Shown here: positions 25,109-39,200 of the stretch, in pieces
How positions within the stretch are numbered: position 1 is the stretch's first letter
Layout: each line of letters begins with the position of its first letter
Assembly: GCA_948474755.1 (NCBI GenBank)
Contig: CAOLHI010000744.1
Location: 372,001-436,000 of the forward strand
Reading direction: 5' to 3'
Source of the DNA: Ctenosaura bakeri
Taxonomy: Eukaryota > Chordata > Lepidosauria > Squamata > Iguanidae
Length of the DNA stretch: 64,000 nucleotides
The notes under the pieces: generated by a model
The model's database searches: none
What the model was told of the DNA's origin: nothing
Seen by the model: only the letters and a program-made list of their open reading frames with translations
Program-made: the position numbers and the translations under genes

Positions 25109-25329
25109 GGCCTTCAGTATCACACAATTTTAGCAATTTGATTCCACTTTAACTGCCATGGCACCAGCCTGTGGAATCCTGAGGTTTATAATTTGCTGGG
25201 AGCTTGGTGCTGTGTTGCTGAGAATTCTAAATATTCCTCCCTGAATTGCAGATCTCAGGATTCCAAATGATGTTGCCATGGCAGTTACAGTGGAATCATA
25301 GTACTATAGTTGTATTGTATGAAAGGGCC
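25109..25329. mobile_element. MITE, family D
   Basis: Left end GGCCTTCAGTATCACACAA, right end GTATGAAAGGGCC; arms gattccactttaactgccat and tggcagttacagtggaatca. 221 bp foldback. Confidence 0.7.
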
Positions 25330-26443
25330 CATTGGCAAAAGTCTTTGTCCTAAGGATGCAACCATGCGAGTAAGAACTTGTTGCATTCATGGCCAGTGGA
25401 CAGTGAACAGACTGTGCTTGTGCAGGACAGACTGAACCCCTCCATTTGTCCACATGCTAATGCTTCATGGGAAAATATTGAACCTCCAGCTATCAGCTGC
25501 ATGTTGCCAAAAGATGCTGCATGCATACTGAATTTTGGAAATCACTTTGGAGGCAATTACCTCACTGCCCTCCATGCAGACATTTAGTGAGGGTTAAGGG
25601 CAGTGGGAAGGATGAACACACTAACAATCTCCATTTTATTCATAGGTCTTATTTCTAATTTGATAATTTTCTGTTTCAGAATTCAAATTAAGCATTTTGC
25701 CTCCTCAGTACCATTTTCACCATCCATTTTAACTGCAGTGTCCCAAAGTGACAACAGGACCTAAACGGCACCAGCACTCTTCCTAATTGCTGTAGAAGAA
25801 ATTGACACTAACTTGTTCTTGCATGAACCTGGAATAATTACTTCAGCTCTGTGCAAAATTTCAATTTCATGAAGTTTTCTCCCCCTTATATTTCAGGCTA
25901 CAGCAGCCTAATTATGAAAAATAACAGAAAGTGATATCAGAAGTTAGGAAGAAATAAAATCCACCAATTTGGTTGCCTAAAATAACTGAAATAGGGGAGG
26001 CTGTGAGACTCTTTAGCAATGCAATTGTATCATGCACATACACACACTGAGGAAAGAGCACTGTTTTGTTCACAGAATGAATGGTACACTGCAGTAGACT
26101 TAAGTTAATGAATTGAGGACTACTTAATATTTAAGCATGCCATTTCATCAGGAAAATCATTACATGAGATGGATTTCTGTATGTGCATTCATTTATGAAT
26201 TAAATATACTTACGTAAAATTTAATATCTATACTGAAGTTTTATTTTTAAATTAAATAATTAATTCATATGTAGAACAAACAAGTAACAAGAGCACTGTC
26301 ATTTTTTTCCATTTTTGAATGAAAATAACATACTAAGATCCTTTTTGTTAATCCCAGCTAGAGTAGACCTATTCAGTTGTTGACAGTTGAGACAACACAT
26401 ACAGAAGTTCCATTGATTTAGACCCTTATGTTATTCAGGATCT
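25330..26443. other. Nothing recognised
   Basis: AT-rich intergenic sequence; no conserved peptide or repeat terminus. Confidence 0.45.
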
Positions 26444-26632
26444 TTGTTGCTGTTGTTGTATGCCTTCAAGTCATTTCTGACTTATGGTGACCCTATCACA
26501 GGGGTTTCTGGTGGTTGGTGTGTGATGTAGCCAAGTCACCCAGTGGGGTTGCATGGCTGAGCCAGGAATCAAATCCTGGTCTCTAGCATCATAGCCCAAT
26601 GCTCAAACCACTACACTACACTGGCTTTACTT
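26444..26632 (-). mobile_element. tRNA-derived squamate SINE
   Basis: Plus strand reads tgttgttgtatgccttcaag, gacttatggtgaccctatca, agtcacccagtggggttgc, gaatcaaatcctggtctct (box B inverse) and ctcaaaccactacactacac. Nearly full length. Confidence 0.8.
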
Positions 26633-26789
26633 AGGCCCTAGGCCCTTATAATTCAAGATTATATTGATCTCTTATCTATTTAAGAACATAAGAGTTCTGC
26701 TGATCAGACTGAAAACCAAATATCATACAGCATTTAATTCATACAGTAGACAACCTTTGGGAAGCACAGTCTTATGAACAGTTTAATTC

Positions 26790-26890
26790 TATTTGAATGT
26801 TGATCTTTGTATTTTTAACTACACTGTATTTAATTTGTAAGCTGTCTTGAGTTCCATTTAAAAAAAATGAGATACAAATATAGTGGTGCT
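26790..26890 (+). repeat. L2-type LINE 3' tail fragment
   Basis: ttgtaagctgtcttgagttcc and gagatacaaatatag match the tail seen at 40010-40065 (ttgtaagctgcactgagccc, gtataaataataaa). Confidence 0.4.
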
Positions 26891-28832
26891 GATGATCAAC
26901 AGAATTAGAACAATAAGAAGTAAAACTGTAGTTTTTAGTAATCATTTTTCCTGTTAAAGGAAAATAATCAAAGCAGTACCTGTTAATTTTCTATTACAAA
27001 AAAAAAAAAAAAGTACCTTGAGTTAGAACGCCTGAGTCTCCATTTTGGGCTGCTTGCCAGAACTAGACCTTCAGAAGTTATTTATTAGATGTCTTTCTCA
27101 TCTATATAATCTCAAGCTTGTTAGGGTTCTGAGAATAGCAAAGATTCTTGCAAATTTTACTTATTAATAGGAATTTGATCCAACAGGGTTGAAAGAACTT
27201 ATGAGTGCCAAAACCTGTGATGTTCAAATTGTTAACAGTGCTGATTGGCTGGAACAATAATTCAGAGCCATGACAGCGTTTTCCTATAACGATTGGTATG
27301 AATTCTTTTGACTCTTTAATTGACTTCATGCTTCTTGGAATTCTTCCGTGTTCTGCACATATGTGGACTGATTGAAATCTTCTGCCCTCCCACATTTCAC
27401 AGATGGAAACCAGGACATGTGTGGCCAAGCAACAAAATTGGTTAAGACAGCAAAAGTTATTAATGAGAAAGGACACACTAGCTAGGAGAGGCTACAGCAG
27501 TTTGCTTTTCACACGTATCTACAGGACAAGAGCGGGAAGAGAGAAATCAGGATATTTCAAAAGCAGTTGAAAAAGAAGACAACAGATTAATCAGCACTGG
27601 TGGAGGATACTGAATTTGTCTAAGAAATATGTTTTGCTCTGGGTATATATATTTAGCTTAGGAAGTTATATTTCTTATTTTAGCCTGTTTGTATAATATT
27701 CTAGTGTATTTTCCTGAGTTATCTAAGTGGGTTGTTACTGTTTTACTCCTTGGAAAATACATCATAACTTGTGTTCTGAGTGTGAATCAATAGAATACAG
27801 TAAATTCTAAACCCACCATGTCCCTTTTGCCTGGTTATTGCTACTGAAAACTATGCTCTGGAATGGGACTTTGGAGCAAAGAAGTATGGATGTGCCTTGG
27901 TTGTAAGCTCCAAAGATGTACAGTGAGAGGTATGTCCTTCCCTTTAGCTGAGCTGGACAGAAGATGCTGGTAGTCCACCTTGCAAGATTGGGGGGTAAGC
28001 CCAATTTGTTTGGGTACTTTGCCTTGAGGTAAAGAAGATAGCAGGACCTAGGTCCTGGCTTCAGTCTCGGTAACCTCCATATCTCCATATCTTTTGACAT
28101 CCATCATATGTTACTTTTGCTGTTACAACTTCCTATATTTTATCTACCTATTTTTATAAATAGCAGCAGAAACTATACAACATCATTAAAATCAGAGCTA
28201 GGCAAAGGGTGGTCCTGGGGCCAGGTACAGCCTCTAAGATGTTTTTTACAACCTTTGACCCCTTCAGTGTCCCTGGACAACATTTCATCTGGCTTCTCCA
28301 AAAGGATAAACAGGAACTTTTAGAAGACTCCAGGAATGGCGATTTTACTCTTCTATATGGTTTTCAGATCCCCTGACCCCATTAATTTTAACATCAGAAA
28401 TGCATGCTTTTCTAAACCAGAGATAAGCTTTATGGCAGTGGTGTCATTTTTGGGTTTCAGGGACAGAAAACCGGTCCCTGGATCTACTGTGTTACCCATA
28501 CTCAACCAAAATACTTCAGAAGCTGAGGCAGAAGGTTTAAGGGAATTAGTTTCCTAATGTTTCCACCCTAATCTTACTGCTGTTCTGTAACCGTACATAA
28601 CAAAGGATATTCAAGTCGTCCTCATACTTGGAATCTGGGCATCTCCTAGTATTACTATGGGAACAAAAATATACAGTTTCTCATATTCCAGGCATAGTTT
28701 GTATATTTAAGCATTTACTGAATAATGTAACTGGCATTTTCAAGTATACATTCATATATAACTCAGCCAACAAGAAATGAACATCTGTGATTCTGAATGT
28801 CAAATGTTTCATTGACAGAAGCTACATATTGT
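26891..28832. other. Intergenic sequence beyond RPAP3, nothing recognised
   Basis: A poly(A) run at about 26998-27012 is the only conspicuous feature. Frames up to 124 codons show no family signature. Confidence 0.4.
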
Positions 28833-28838
28833 TTTATT
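28833..28838 (-). terminator. Candidate RPAP3 polyadenylation signal (AATAAA)
   Basis: Going downstream of the RPAP3 stop on the minus strand, this is the first canonical AATAAA I found, giving a 3'UTR of about 1.35 kb that would include a SINE. A weaker TATAAA variant lies at 29787-29792 and would give about 0.4 kb. I cannot tell which is used. Confidence 0.35.
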
Positions 28839-29275
28839 CATAATTTTTTGATGATCTGGTTTAAAATTGCTCATTTTCCCCACTAACTATAGCTGATATC
28901 CATTTATATCAATGACTAAATAGGATATTAAGTTTGGAAATTACTACTGTGGAATAAGATATATTCTACAATACCAACAAAATGGCAATAGAAATGAATC
29001 ACTCTACCTATAAAATGCAAGTTGCTGTTGTGCTGTAGAAATTTTTTAAAGGGTCTGGTTGCTTATTTTCACAGACAGTGCCCAGGTGTCTAAGAATATT
29101 TCACAAGGCAGAGAACTAAGTTTCTTGGCAACTTAGTTCTTCTCTCAGAATTGGTTCAGCTGAACCAAATAAGGTTTATCTTTTAAGCAGACACGTATAA
29201 TCATGTTACTGCCCAAAAATGAAATCTGTGAAAACAACATTCCTATGACAACACATGCCACATGAATTTTGTTTC

Positions 29276-29506
29276 TAATGTTGTGTGCCTTCAAGTCATT
29301 TCTGTCTCCCGGTGACTACAAGGGTGAACCTATTGCAGGGTTTTCTTGACAATATTTGTTTAGAGCAGGTTTGCCTTTGCCCTTCGAGGCTGAGAGTGTG
29401 TGGCTTGTCCATTGTAACCCAGTGGGATTCCATGGCTACGTGGGGATCCAAATCCTGTTCTCCAGAGTCATACTCCAAGGCTCAAACCACTACTCTATCC
29501 TGGCTC
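29276..29506 (-). mobile_element. tRNA-derived squamate SINE in RPAP3 3' flank or 3'UTR
   Basis: Plus strand: tgttgtgtgccttcaagtca, ctattgcagggttttcttga, cccagtgggattccatggct, gatccaaatcctgttctcca, ctcaaaccactactctatcc. If the distal polyadenylation signal is used, this SINE lies inside the RPAP3 3'UTR in sense orientation. Confidence 0.8.
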
Positions 29507-30189
29507 TTTTTTTAGTGGGCCACCTTTTCACTGTTAACACATACCACAGACACAATTCGATATTCTAACACAGCTGCTTAGCAGCAAAGAAAAATGGCTC
29601 ATAAAAGAAGGTCAAGTTACAATTTTGTTAATATTTTTGGCAAATATCGCTATCTCTTGATGATTTCAATTAGTAACAAAAACAAAATCAAGAACACTGA
29701 AATTAAACATTTTGAATTCATTTATGAGAACAAAAATGCAGAATAATTTGTAACAAGCAAATTAATCAATACACACAAAAATAAAATTTATAAAACATTT
29801 TAAAAGCTCATTGTCAGCCTTAACTCTACATGACCGAAGAGGATGAAAACTGTAAGTTCAGCTGTGCTCAATCCCATACAGTATCTTGCTGAATGGAAGG
29901 ATCATCACATTTCCCACTTAAATTGTTGAGATGTCTTCACAGGCTTTGATCCAAAGAAATGTGCATGGTTTTCTCCTTTTGTGCCAAGGAGTCACTACGG
30001 CGAATGCAAGGGTTTCCAAGATGGCCCATAACAAAGTATTAGGGGAGGAGGAGTGGACACTCCTGTCTGCACAAGTAGAAGGCAGTTTGGATCCTTCCAG
30101 CCATGGTCTCTCATCATCAGGAACCAGTACACTTCCAGAAACGCGTAATTTGCTATATTTGTACATATAAATACACAAAGCTATTTGTC

Positions 30190-30275
30190 TCAAACACTGT
30201 ATCTTTTCTTGAGTTGTTCAACCAAAGAATCTTCCAATCCCGATTTTTCCAAATGACAAAACAATGAATGTACAG
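30190..30275 (-). CDS. RPAP3: RPAP3 coding exon 16 (last) with TGA stop
   Basis: 86 nt of coding sequence from a ttatag acceptor. It encodes VHSLFCHLEKSGLEDSLVEQ and LKKRYSV, then TGA at 30190-30192. The family ending LKKRYGG is recognisable, with SV in place of GG. The 3'UTR continues leftward. Confidence 0.93.
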
Positions 30276-33200
30276 CTATAAGAAGAGAGAATGGTAGATT
30301 TCTTAAGCTTTTTATCAAGTATTATACACTCCCATAGGCAAAATCTCCTGAAAATACAACTTTAATAACCATTATTAAATATTCAGCAATAGAAAAATTG
30401 AACATACAAAGGGCCATCATATCATATTGTCTGAGAAAGTATCAGAAATATTATAATATTTTAAACTGAGCAGATTAAATAAATGCCACATTTAAGCAAG
30501 TAGGAAAGAATAAAGTATAACTGTATTAGGAGTTCAAAAGAAAGGAGATGGGATTTTTCAGATAAAGATGGACATTAATACTATTTAGTTTAATATCATG
30601 TGGGGACGGACTTAACTAGAATCCTCAGAGCATAAGAGCTTGATTTACTGGACAACCTAGTTCAAATCTAGTTAAATTTCAGTTTGCTGCACAGGATGAG
30701 ATGTAATAAACTAATAAGTATATAAATGGTATACAAACATGTCAATCATTTCCCCTATTTAAAAATGATCAGGGTGAATGCTGATCCTTATGCAGCCAAA
30801 ATACCACTACCTACACCAAAGTGAAGTTTTAGAAGAGGAACACTCAAGTCATCAGAAGAATAAAAAACAGTAAGAAAACAATACAGGAGAGGATCAAAAC
30901 AGCCCAGTGGGACACTGAATTAGCTAGAAAAGAAAATCAGACAGCTGAGAAATGGAACAGACTAGCTGGCAGTGGCCTGCAAAAACATATGATTCTAGCA
31001 AATTAGGAGGCTTCAAAATGTCAATGATAGCTGGAAGGAGAGGCTGAGGGTGAAGGCAAAGGATGAAGAGTAGTGAGGAAGAGAGTAGAACGTGTACAGC
31101 TGTATCTGTCTCTCTTTGTCTGAGAAGCCTAAGCTCCAAAATTGGGGTTTCTAAAACTCCCTCTGCATGTACAATGAGAAATTTTCTCATTTTCTTCCAC
31201 AATTATGCTGAATAGAAACCTAATTTTTAAAAGAGAGGAAACAACACTTTCAGGATTGTGATATAGCAGCAGTTAGGCTATATACTTTCATCCATTCTAA
31301 ACTCTTAATATTTATGCTAACCTCTAAACCTACTGACTAATAGATTCCAACAGTGACACAAAAATACGATCTACTTACTTTTTTTCTCTGAATCTGACAT
31401 AAACATTACTGCCATATCAAATCTTTTGGATTCTGACAGTTTCTGCAGAATATCTAAGATAACTGAAGGCTCTTCTTTCCTATAGGAGAGAGAAATATTA
31501 ATACACATCTATAAATAACTCTTTCTGAAAGGAAAAAGAGCATGATGTGAATATATATAGTATTATCAATCCTTAGTAGAAAGTGAAAAGCAGAATGTTG
31601 GAATAAAAATAAGACATGAATGTGAAAATGTAAAATATATACAGCAGCAATTAATCTGAAAGTCCCCTGTAGAAGTGCTGGTAATTTTAAAAATGAGATC
31701 ATACCCAGAAGACAAAGCACGTTGACAAAATTTTTTGTCAACTTCTAAGATCATAACCTTTCAATTACAAAAACATGGAGTTAGTCCTTTTAAGGTTGAA
31801 CTGCATTGTGTTATTTTCTCTGAAGTAGAACTGCTGTCATTTTGCTATGAAAAATATCCTATATTTTAATATCATTCCAAACTATTTTTGTTATAATGGA
31901 TGTGTTCTGTTTATTTGTTCCTTGCCAAAGTTATGCTAAATAGATATTCATCTGGTCTTCATTTCCTTGTTCCTGACAAAAATTTATCTTATCTTGCTGA
32001 CACTTGTTCAACTTTCCCCTTTTTTATGTGCAGCAAAACTAGAGAGTATTACTAACTGTAACAAGAGTATTGAGCTTCTATCTAAAAAAATAAGAAAAAG
32101 TGAAATGAGTGAACAAGTAATTGTCATGGTGACTGCGCTTGTGACTTGCACATTGAGCCACCTCGGGATTTTCATGCATGTATCTGAAGTACCCTCACCA
32201 TGGCACAACCTTTCCACAATAGTGGGACTTCATGCTTCTGAGCATAGAAAAAGGCCATGCTGATGGTAATAGTGCTGCTGTTAGGGTCCTCCCATGTCAG
32301 ACAGACTTTTGCTAAGGAACCTGACTAAATATGTCACAGCTATTGGGCAGCAGCAATAGTGGGGGGGGGTGTGACAGTGGAGAAGGATTTCTCAGGGTCA
32401 ATGATGGTAGCATCACTTGTTAGTACTGCACAGAAGGAGGCACAGTAAATCTTATTTGAATGTCTTTTACAATGAAAACCCTATGATGAAACAATCCAAA
32501 ATGAAACAAGAGATACTTCCAGAAGATAAAACTCCCAGGTCTGATGGCATTCGAACTACTGGGGTACAGCAGAGGATAGCCATGAGTACAGCTGTGGCTA
32601 GTGATGCAACTAGACACAAGCTGAAACCATGTTCAGCTGTTGATGTGGTCAGAGGTGAAAGGGAAGTCTGAAGCTGCATAAGACACATTAAAGGAATGTG
32701 GAACATGGGAAGGATATAACAAGGGAAGCTAGACATAAACAAGAAATCAAACATATAAACATTGCAATACTTGGGGTAAGTGAGCTAAAACAAACGGAAT
32801 AGAATGTTTTGAGTCAGATAATTGCACAGCGTTCTACTCAGAAAATGAAAATCTAAGAAGAAACAGGGTGACATTAATGGGGTGAAGAGAGATGTGGCAA
32901 AGCAGTAAAAGAATACAAGGCAAAGTCTGAGCAAGTAATATTAGTAGGGCTTCAGAGAAAACCTATCAATATAACCATAATCCAAGTTTATGGTCCAATT
33001 AGGGGCAGAAATGGAAGAAACTGAAAGGATCTATGCTTAGAGTTCAGGAAGAAACTGACCACATACCAAGACAGGATTTGTTGTTAATCATACGAATGCA
33101 AAAGTAGGACAGGCCAGAATCAAAGATTTTAGGAAAAATTGGCTTAGGATCAAGAAATGAAGCAGGAGACTGACTGACTGAATTTTGCAAGGCCAAAGTC

Positions 33201-36200
33201 TGTTCACTGCAAGCACATTCTTCAAGCAACTAAGGAGGCAACTATATACATGCACATCACCTGATGGCCAATATAGAAATCAAATAGACTACTTAATCAG
33301 AAGCAGAAGATAGAGAAGTGTCGTTTTCTTTGCAGAAACAAGACCAGGAACAGAGTAGGGTACAGACTGTTAATATAAAAATTAATATACAGACTGTTAA
33401 TATAAAAATTAGAGTAGAGTTAAAGAAGAACACTAAACCAACCATTGTGCCAACCTGAAGAATATCCTAATAGAATTTAAAAATAATTAAAAAAAATAGA
33501 GTTGCACTATTAAGCCTAATTGACTAGGAGCCAGAAGAATTCTGGACTGAAGCCAGGGACACTGTTAGGAAGGAGTGCAAAAAGCCACTATCTGTACCCA
33601 AAAGGAAAGAGAAGCCTCAGTGGATGACAGACAGAAGTCTTCAAGCAGTTAAAAACAGACAAGAAGTAAAAGGGAGGCAAATATGTGCAAAGATAAAGAG
33701 ACCTCTTCCACAAGATCTGGGAAATCAAAAGGAAATTTAAACCAAGAATCAGAGTGCTTATACGACCAGCAGAGGAATACATTACATGATTAAGTATATA
33801 TAATGTTCAGCAACTACTGCACAGGGACAAAGACAACAACAGTAACAGTCAATGCTGAGAAATAGATGACAACAAAAAGGTATAACAAGAGGTCTCTTCC
33901 ACAAGATCTGAGAAATCAAAGGGAAATTTAAACCAAGAGTATGCTGCATGACCAACAGGAGAACACCCTACATGATGGAGAAGAAGTAAAAGATGGAAAC
34001 AATACACTGAAGAACTATATAAAAGTGATGAAAGGATAATAGATTCATTCAAGGAACAACCACTTGAATATGAATATACAATTATAGAAAGTGAAGTGGA
34101 AGCTGTACTAAAGGCACCTGGAGGAAATAAATCAGAGAAACAGATGGCATACCTAGAACTGCTTTCAGCTACAGAACCTACTGTAGTTCTAACTAAAACC
34201 TTTGAACAAATATGGAAAACAAAAGAATGGCCGACAGATTGGAAATGCTCAATACACATTCCAATCCTGAAGAAAGAGGACAAGAGATTGAAGTAGCCAC
34301 AGGACCATTACATTAATCATGGTTCTGAATCATTTATACCTTCCTATTGTTATCAGATATGAACTCTGATATAACATATAAGGTTGCTAAATTCTGTGCT
34401 GCAGATATGAGAGTAAGATGTTGGCTAGTGAGTAGATGCATATTGTATATCTTGTAATCCTTGTGAGACTGTTATCCCTCAGTAGTACTGCATTCTTGAC
34501 CAACTTTATCATGCTGTTTTTATGCATTATTTATTCATGTTTTATGTTTACTTGTATCAGTACTTAGGTTTTTGGCCCTTGGTACTGTTTTGATGTAATC
34601 TTTTTACTGGTCTATGACCGTAATAAACAATATCTATCTATCTATCATTACATTAATCTCCCACACAAGCAAAGTGATGCTCAAAATTCTACAACAAAGA
34701 CTTTTACCATATACGGAGCGAGAAATGCCAGATGACCAAGCTTCAAGAAAGAAAGAAATACTCGGGATCATATTGCAAACATATATTGGGTAATAGGAAG
34801 TTGAGAAGAAAGTTGAGAAGAAAATCAGCCAGTGCTTTATAGATTATAGCAAATGAAGTTGAGAAGAAAATCAGCCAGTGCTTTATAGATTATGGCAAAG
34901 CCTCTGATTGTGTAGATCATGAAAAAGCTTGGATCATTGTTAAAGAAATGGGTATGCTACAACATTTAATTGTCTTGATTTGAACCTGTATTCAGGACAA
35001 AGACAAAGAGCCTATGTTCAGTACAGAGTATGTAGAAACAGAATGGCTGCCAACTGGCAAGGGAGTCAGGCAAACTACCTTTTATTAACCTATCTGATTA
35101 CCCTGTACGCCAAAGATACATGTAAACAGGATTAGACTTGGAGGATGAAGGCATGAAAACTGGAGGAAGGAACATCAACAGTTTAGGATATGCGGATATT
35201 GTCTACATATTGTCTACTACCAGCAGACAATAAAAAAAGTATTGGAATGGTTACTGAGGAGAATGAACAGTAGAACATTAAAAGACCAAAAATAATGACC
35301 ACAAATGATTTGCATAACTATAAGGCAGATGATGAAGACACTGAAACAGTTAAAGATTCCCATACCTCAGTTCAGTCATTAATCAGAAAAGAGACTGCAG
35401 TCAACAAATCAGAAGAATAATAAGACTTAGAAGGGCTGCTATGAAGGAACTACATAAGGTTTTCAAGGGCAAAGAGATACCACTGAATACTAAAATTACA
35501 ACTGTCCATGCCATTTTATTTCCAATTTCTATGTATGGTTGTGAAAGCTGGAGAGTGAAGAAAGCTGAAAGGAAGAAAATCAACTCATCTGAAATGTGGT
35601 GCTAGACATATGGATACTGTGAACTGCTAAAAAGAACAACAAATGGGGCCTAGAGGAAATCAAGCCTGAACTTTTCCCTTAGAAGCCCAGATGACTAAAC
35701 TGAGACTGCCATACTTTTGGTCATGACTCAATAGAAAAGACAATAATGCTTCGTAAGGTAGAAGGCAGTAGGAAAACAGAAGACCACATTATGGATGGAT
35801 GGGTTCAGTCAAGGAAGCCATGGTCCTAAGTCTGCAAGACCTGAAGGTACGATGACCCGGACATCACTTGTTCATAGGATTGCCATAAGTTGAAATCAAC
35901 CTGGCAGCAGTTAACAATAAAACTGAGACAAATCACAAATGTCTGAACAATGGTTTTGCTGCCATTTTCCAAAACTTTTAAAGTTGCTCACACTGCTTAA
36001 TAAGATGCCATATCTCTTACTGATGATCTCAGGCAGTATTACTTCTAGATACTGGAATACTGCTGGTAGGCAGAACAAATCTGTTTCCTAATATAGCCAG
36101 AAATGTCCTGTAGAAAACATCAAAATCACTTTTCAGCCAGGAGTGCAGTCCAACTAAAGAGCAGAAATGTTTAACAGGAAGTAGGTCTAAAAAGCCATAG

Positions 36201-39200
36201 ACTTAAACATACCCAATATAAAACTCCTGTAGAATTCTCAGTATTTGGCTAAATACATCTGGGTCCAATGATTTTTGGAACAGATTAGGATAGAGTGAAG
36301 GATCAATTTGCTGTGGGGAAAAAAATACATTCCTTTATCAGAACAGATGTCAAACACTGTGGAAACTCCTCTCTTTTCACAGTGTCCTCCTAAAACGACT
36401 TTATTTGTAGATATCCTACCCCCCTTAAGTACTTTATCTGTAGTTCTCACACTTTTCTGTGGACCTCTGAATTCCTCTGGAAATTTACCCAGATTTCTCA
36501 GCTAGGTAAAGTAATGGCAGCAAGCTGCACAGAAACAGAGCTTCACAGAAACACAAGTCCCATTCATGAACAAAGTGGAATATCAATCAATCAATCAATC
36601 AATCAAATAAATAAATAAATTAAAAAAACACAACACAACACAACAGAGCTTGTATCCTTTGGTACTGTTCCCCACCCCCACCCCTGCAGTGACAGCATGA
36701 GAAAAATGCTTACAGACACACTCACAGTGAGGCCCCAAGACCAGCCAGTGTCCTCTGCAGAACATACCACAAGGTCCTATGACAATATACCTGGGTTCAA
36801 ACCCCTACTCACACTGAGTGGTCCTGGGGCAATTACACTCTCTCCTTCAGCCAATCATACATTATAGGGGGATGCATTACACATAGTTCCATGGAGAAAG
36901 ATGGTGGCACAAATGCAATATAATATCCAGAGGTTCTCTACAGACAATATGATGTAAAATGTGTTTGCTCAAACTAAAAAGTCTGAAAACAAATCTCTAC
37001 CACTGATTGCTCTAAAAACAATTTCAGCTTAATAATTACTCCCACTGACAGGAAAATGGGCACAGGCTGGACACCATCATGGAAAGCTCAGGTATATGTG
37101 GTTCTCTACAGGTGAGGAGACCTTGTTCAAGTAATCCTGGAGAGAGGATGATACAGTATTTCATATTGTTGTTTCTCTCCAAACTGGTATGAGCTGCACC
37201 TTAGGCAGACATTCTGCCAACAGATACTGGCAGAAGAGAGCAGTGAGCATATGCATAACCTGTGAAATGCAGCTATGTTTGGCAAAAGAGAAAGAAGTCC
37301 AACTTTTCTCTTCCTTTCATTGGATGCATCTAAATCAGAAAAGGAACCTTCTGTAGAGGATGCGTAATAAACCCAAACCTCCCCCAGATGCATTTCAAGA
37401 ACTGCAGTTGCACATGTACTGGTAACTTAGTACAATGGCTTTGGAAGCTATGAGGGAGGAGGACCAAGTTCTGCCCTGGTCCTCCAATGGAGCTTGAGCA
37501 TTTAGGTCCAAGGAAAGAGATATAGGGTAATGTTTCCAAGACAAAGGAACACTGGAAATAATTTATGTCCTCTCAATTTCCTAAATCATTATGGAACTGT
37601 GTAGCCACCAGTACAGCTCTTATATCAACAGCATGAAAATCCATGGCTAGACTCCATGGAACTGGCTTTGGCAATAGCTGCAATCTCCACAGACTATTTG
37701 ACTGAGCTGGATATATCCTGATTAAAACAGTAAGGCTAAATTATACGAGAGCTTCAACACAATCTGACTCTCAAAAAGGTGTACTCATGTAAAATGCTAA
37801 AAAATACAAAAGCTGAACAGATGTTGAACATTTTATCCTACATAATGAAATTACATAACTGGTAAAAAACAAACTTGATAGAAACCCGAAGATCATCTAT
37901 AGTACATCAGTTTTCTTACCTTCAAATATGAGTACAATTGATCTGGGCACCCTTTTAATTTTCTGAAATCTGATTCAAGTTGGAAAGAATTCACAGGAAC
38001 TGGAGGCACAGGAAATGCAACCATAGGGGAGAGTGTTCGATTTTCCATCTCTGTTTGTTTTCCCACAGAACAAGGTGGAGGGCTTGGTTTTTGTTTCACT
38101 GCACCTTTGGTAGGAGGTCTGGAAACAATAAAGCAAGCATGACACAAGACAGTACTATTAGTTAGGAAACATGTACTATTTTGATATATAGCACAGGACA
38201 TATTGCCTTGCTGTTTCACAATCTCTTGAGTTTTTCAAGAAATCTCCAAGAAGATCTTGAACTACACCTCAGTAGATGGACACACACTGTCACTCTTGCC
38301 AAAATTCATTCACTAGTATTTCACTGGTCCAAAAATCTGTGCTTCTGCATGCATGTGTGAGCACACACACCCCTACTACACAAAAAGCTGCATTGTGAGT
38401 TTGTAATAGTTCACCCTTACATGCAATGTTAAAGGAAAGAAAGAAAAGAAAAAGAAAAAAAAGAAATGGGAAGAAAATACTTCCCTGGCTAAGATTCCTT
38501 GGCTGAAAAAGAGATAGTAAAAAAAGGACCATGATGAGGCACAACACTGTAGAGACTTCAAAATAGTCTCTTCAAAGTAAGATGTATGCTTTAGAAATGA
38601 TTTTGCATCATCACACTTTAAAAATGCAGCCTTTTAGTAGATTTCAATAGTAAGTTGCCTGGACAACTATTGAACACACTGAATAACATACAACTCTCTA
38701 AACCTAATCCGGCAAACAACAATTATCTTTGAAAGAAATGTAATCTCACTTGCTTCTTTGAAGGGCAGTTCCTTCAAAGTATGGATTTAAAGGGTTATAC
38801 TGCTTTTGGCAAACATATGAAAAGCTTTCTAATGAATGGAAAAGTTGAAATGACAACAGTTCTTTCAAAAAAGGTTAAAGAGAAAATGCTCTCGCCAAAT
38901 ATTTCTAAAACACTGTCATATGTATCTTTATTTCCAAGATGTATTAGATTTGCAGACCAAACACAGAGTAAGAGAAAGTGAGAAATAACAAATTCTTGTA
39001 GCCTGCCTTTTAAAAAGGTCTATTGAGTTTAAACACCAGAAGAAAATTTCCAAATGCAAAAATAAAAACTCTTTCTACGATTCATAACACAAAGAGAAAT
39101 GCACAGCAAATACACAAGAACTCTAAACACTGATTACAATGTAGCCATTTGCTCTCCTGCAATTTATCTGTCAATCCATTTGACTTATTTTCAGGAGCTG

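Larger units (their letters stand above)
32460..35925 (+). mobile_element. BovB/RTE LINE, long but decayed, in an RPAP3 intron
   Basis: Translated pieces match the order of BovB: an N-terminal region with PRSDGIRTTGVQQR, an endonuclease-like part near 32980 (ITIIQVYGPI), the RT segment ALYRLWQSL/DHEKAW-like near 34880-34930, a C-terminal part near 35510-35600 (PISMYGCESWRVKKAERKKI) and a 3' end attgccataagttgaaatca. Many stops and small duplications make it inactive. It is antisense to RPAP3 and interrupted at 34319-34645. Confidence 0.75.

Noticed and set aside
31967..32263. 98-codon ORF with hydrophobic start, as a secreted protein gene
   Set aside because: It sits in an RPAP3 intron next to BovB, with no splice-bounded continuation and no family resemblance.
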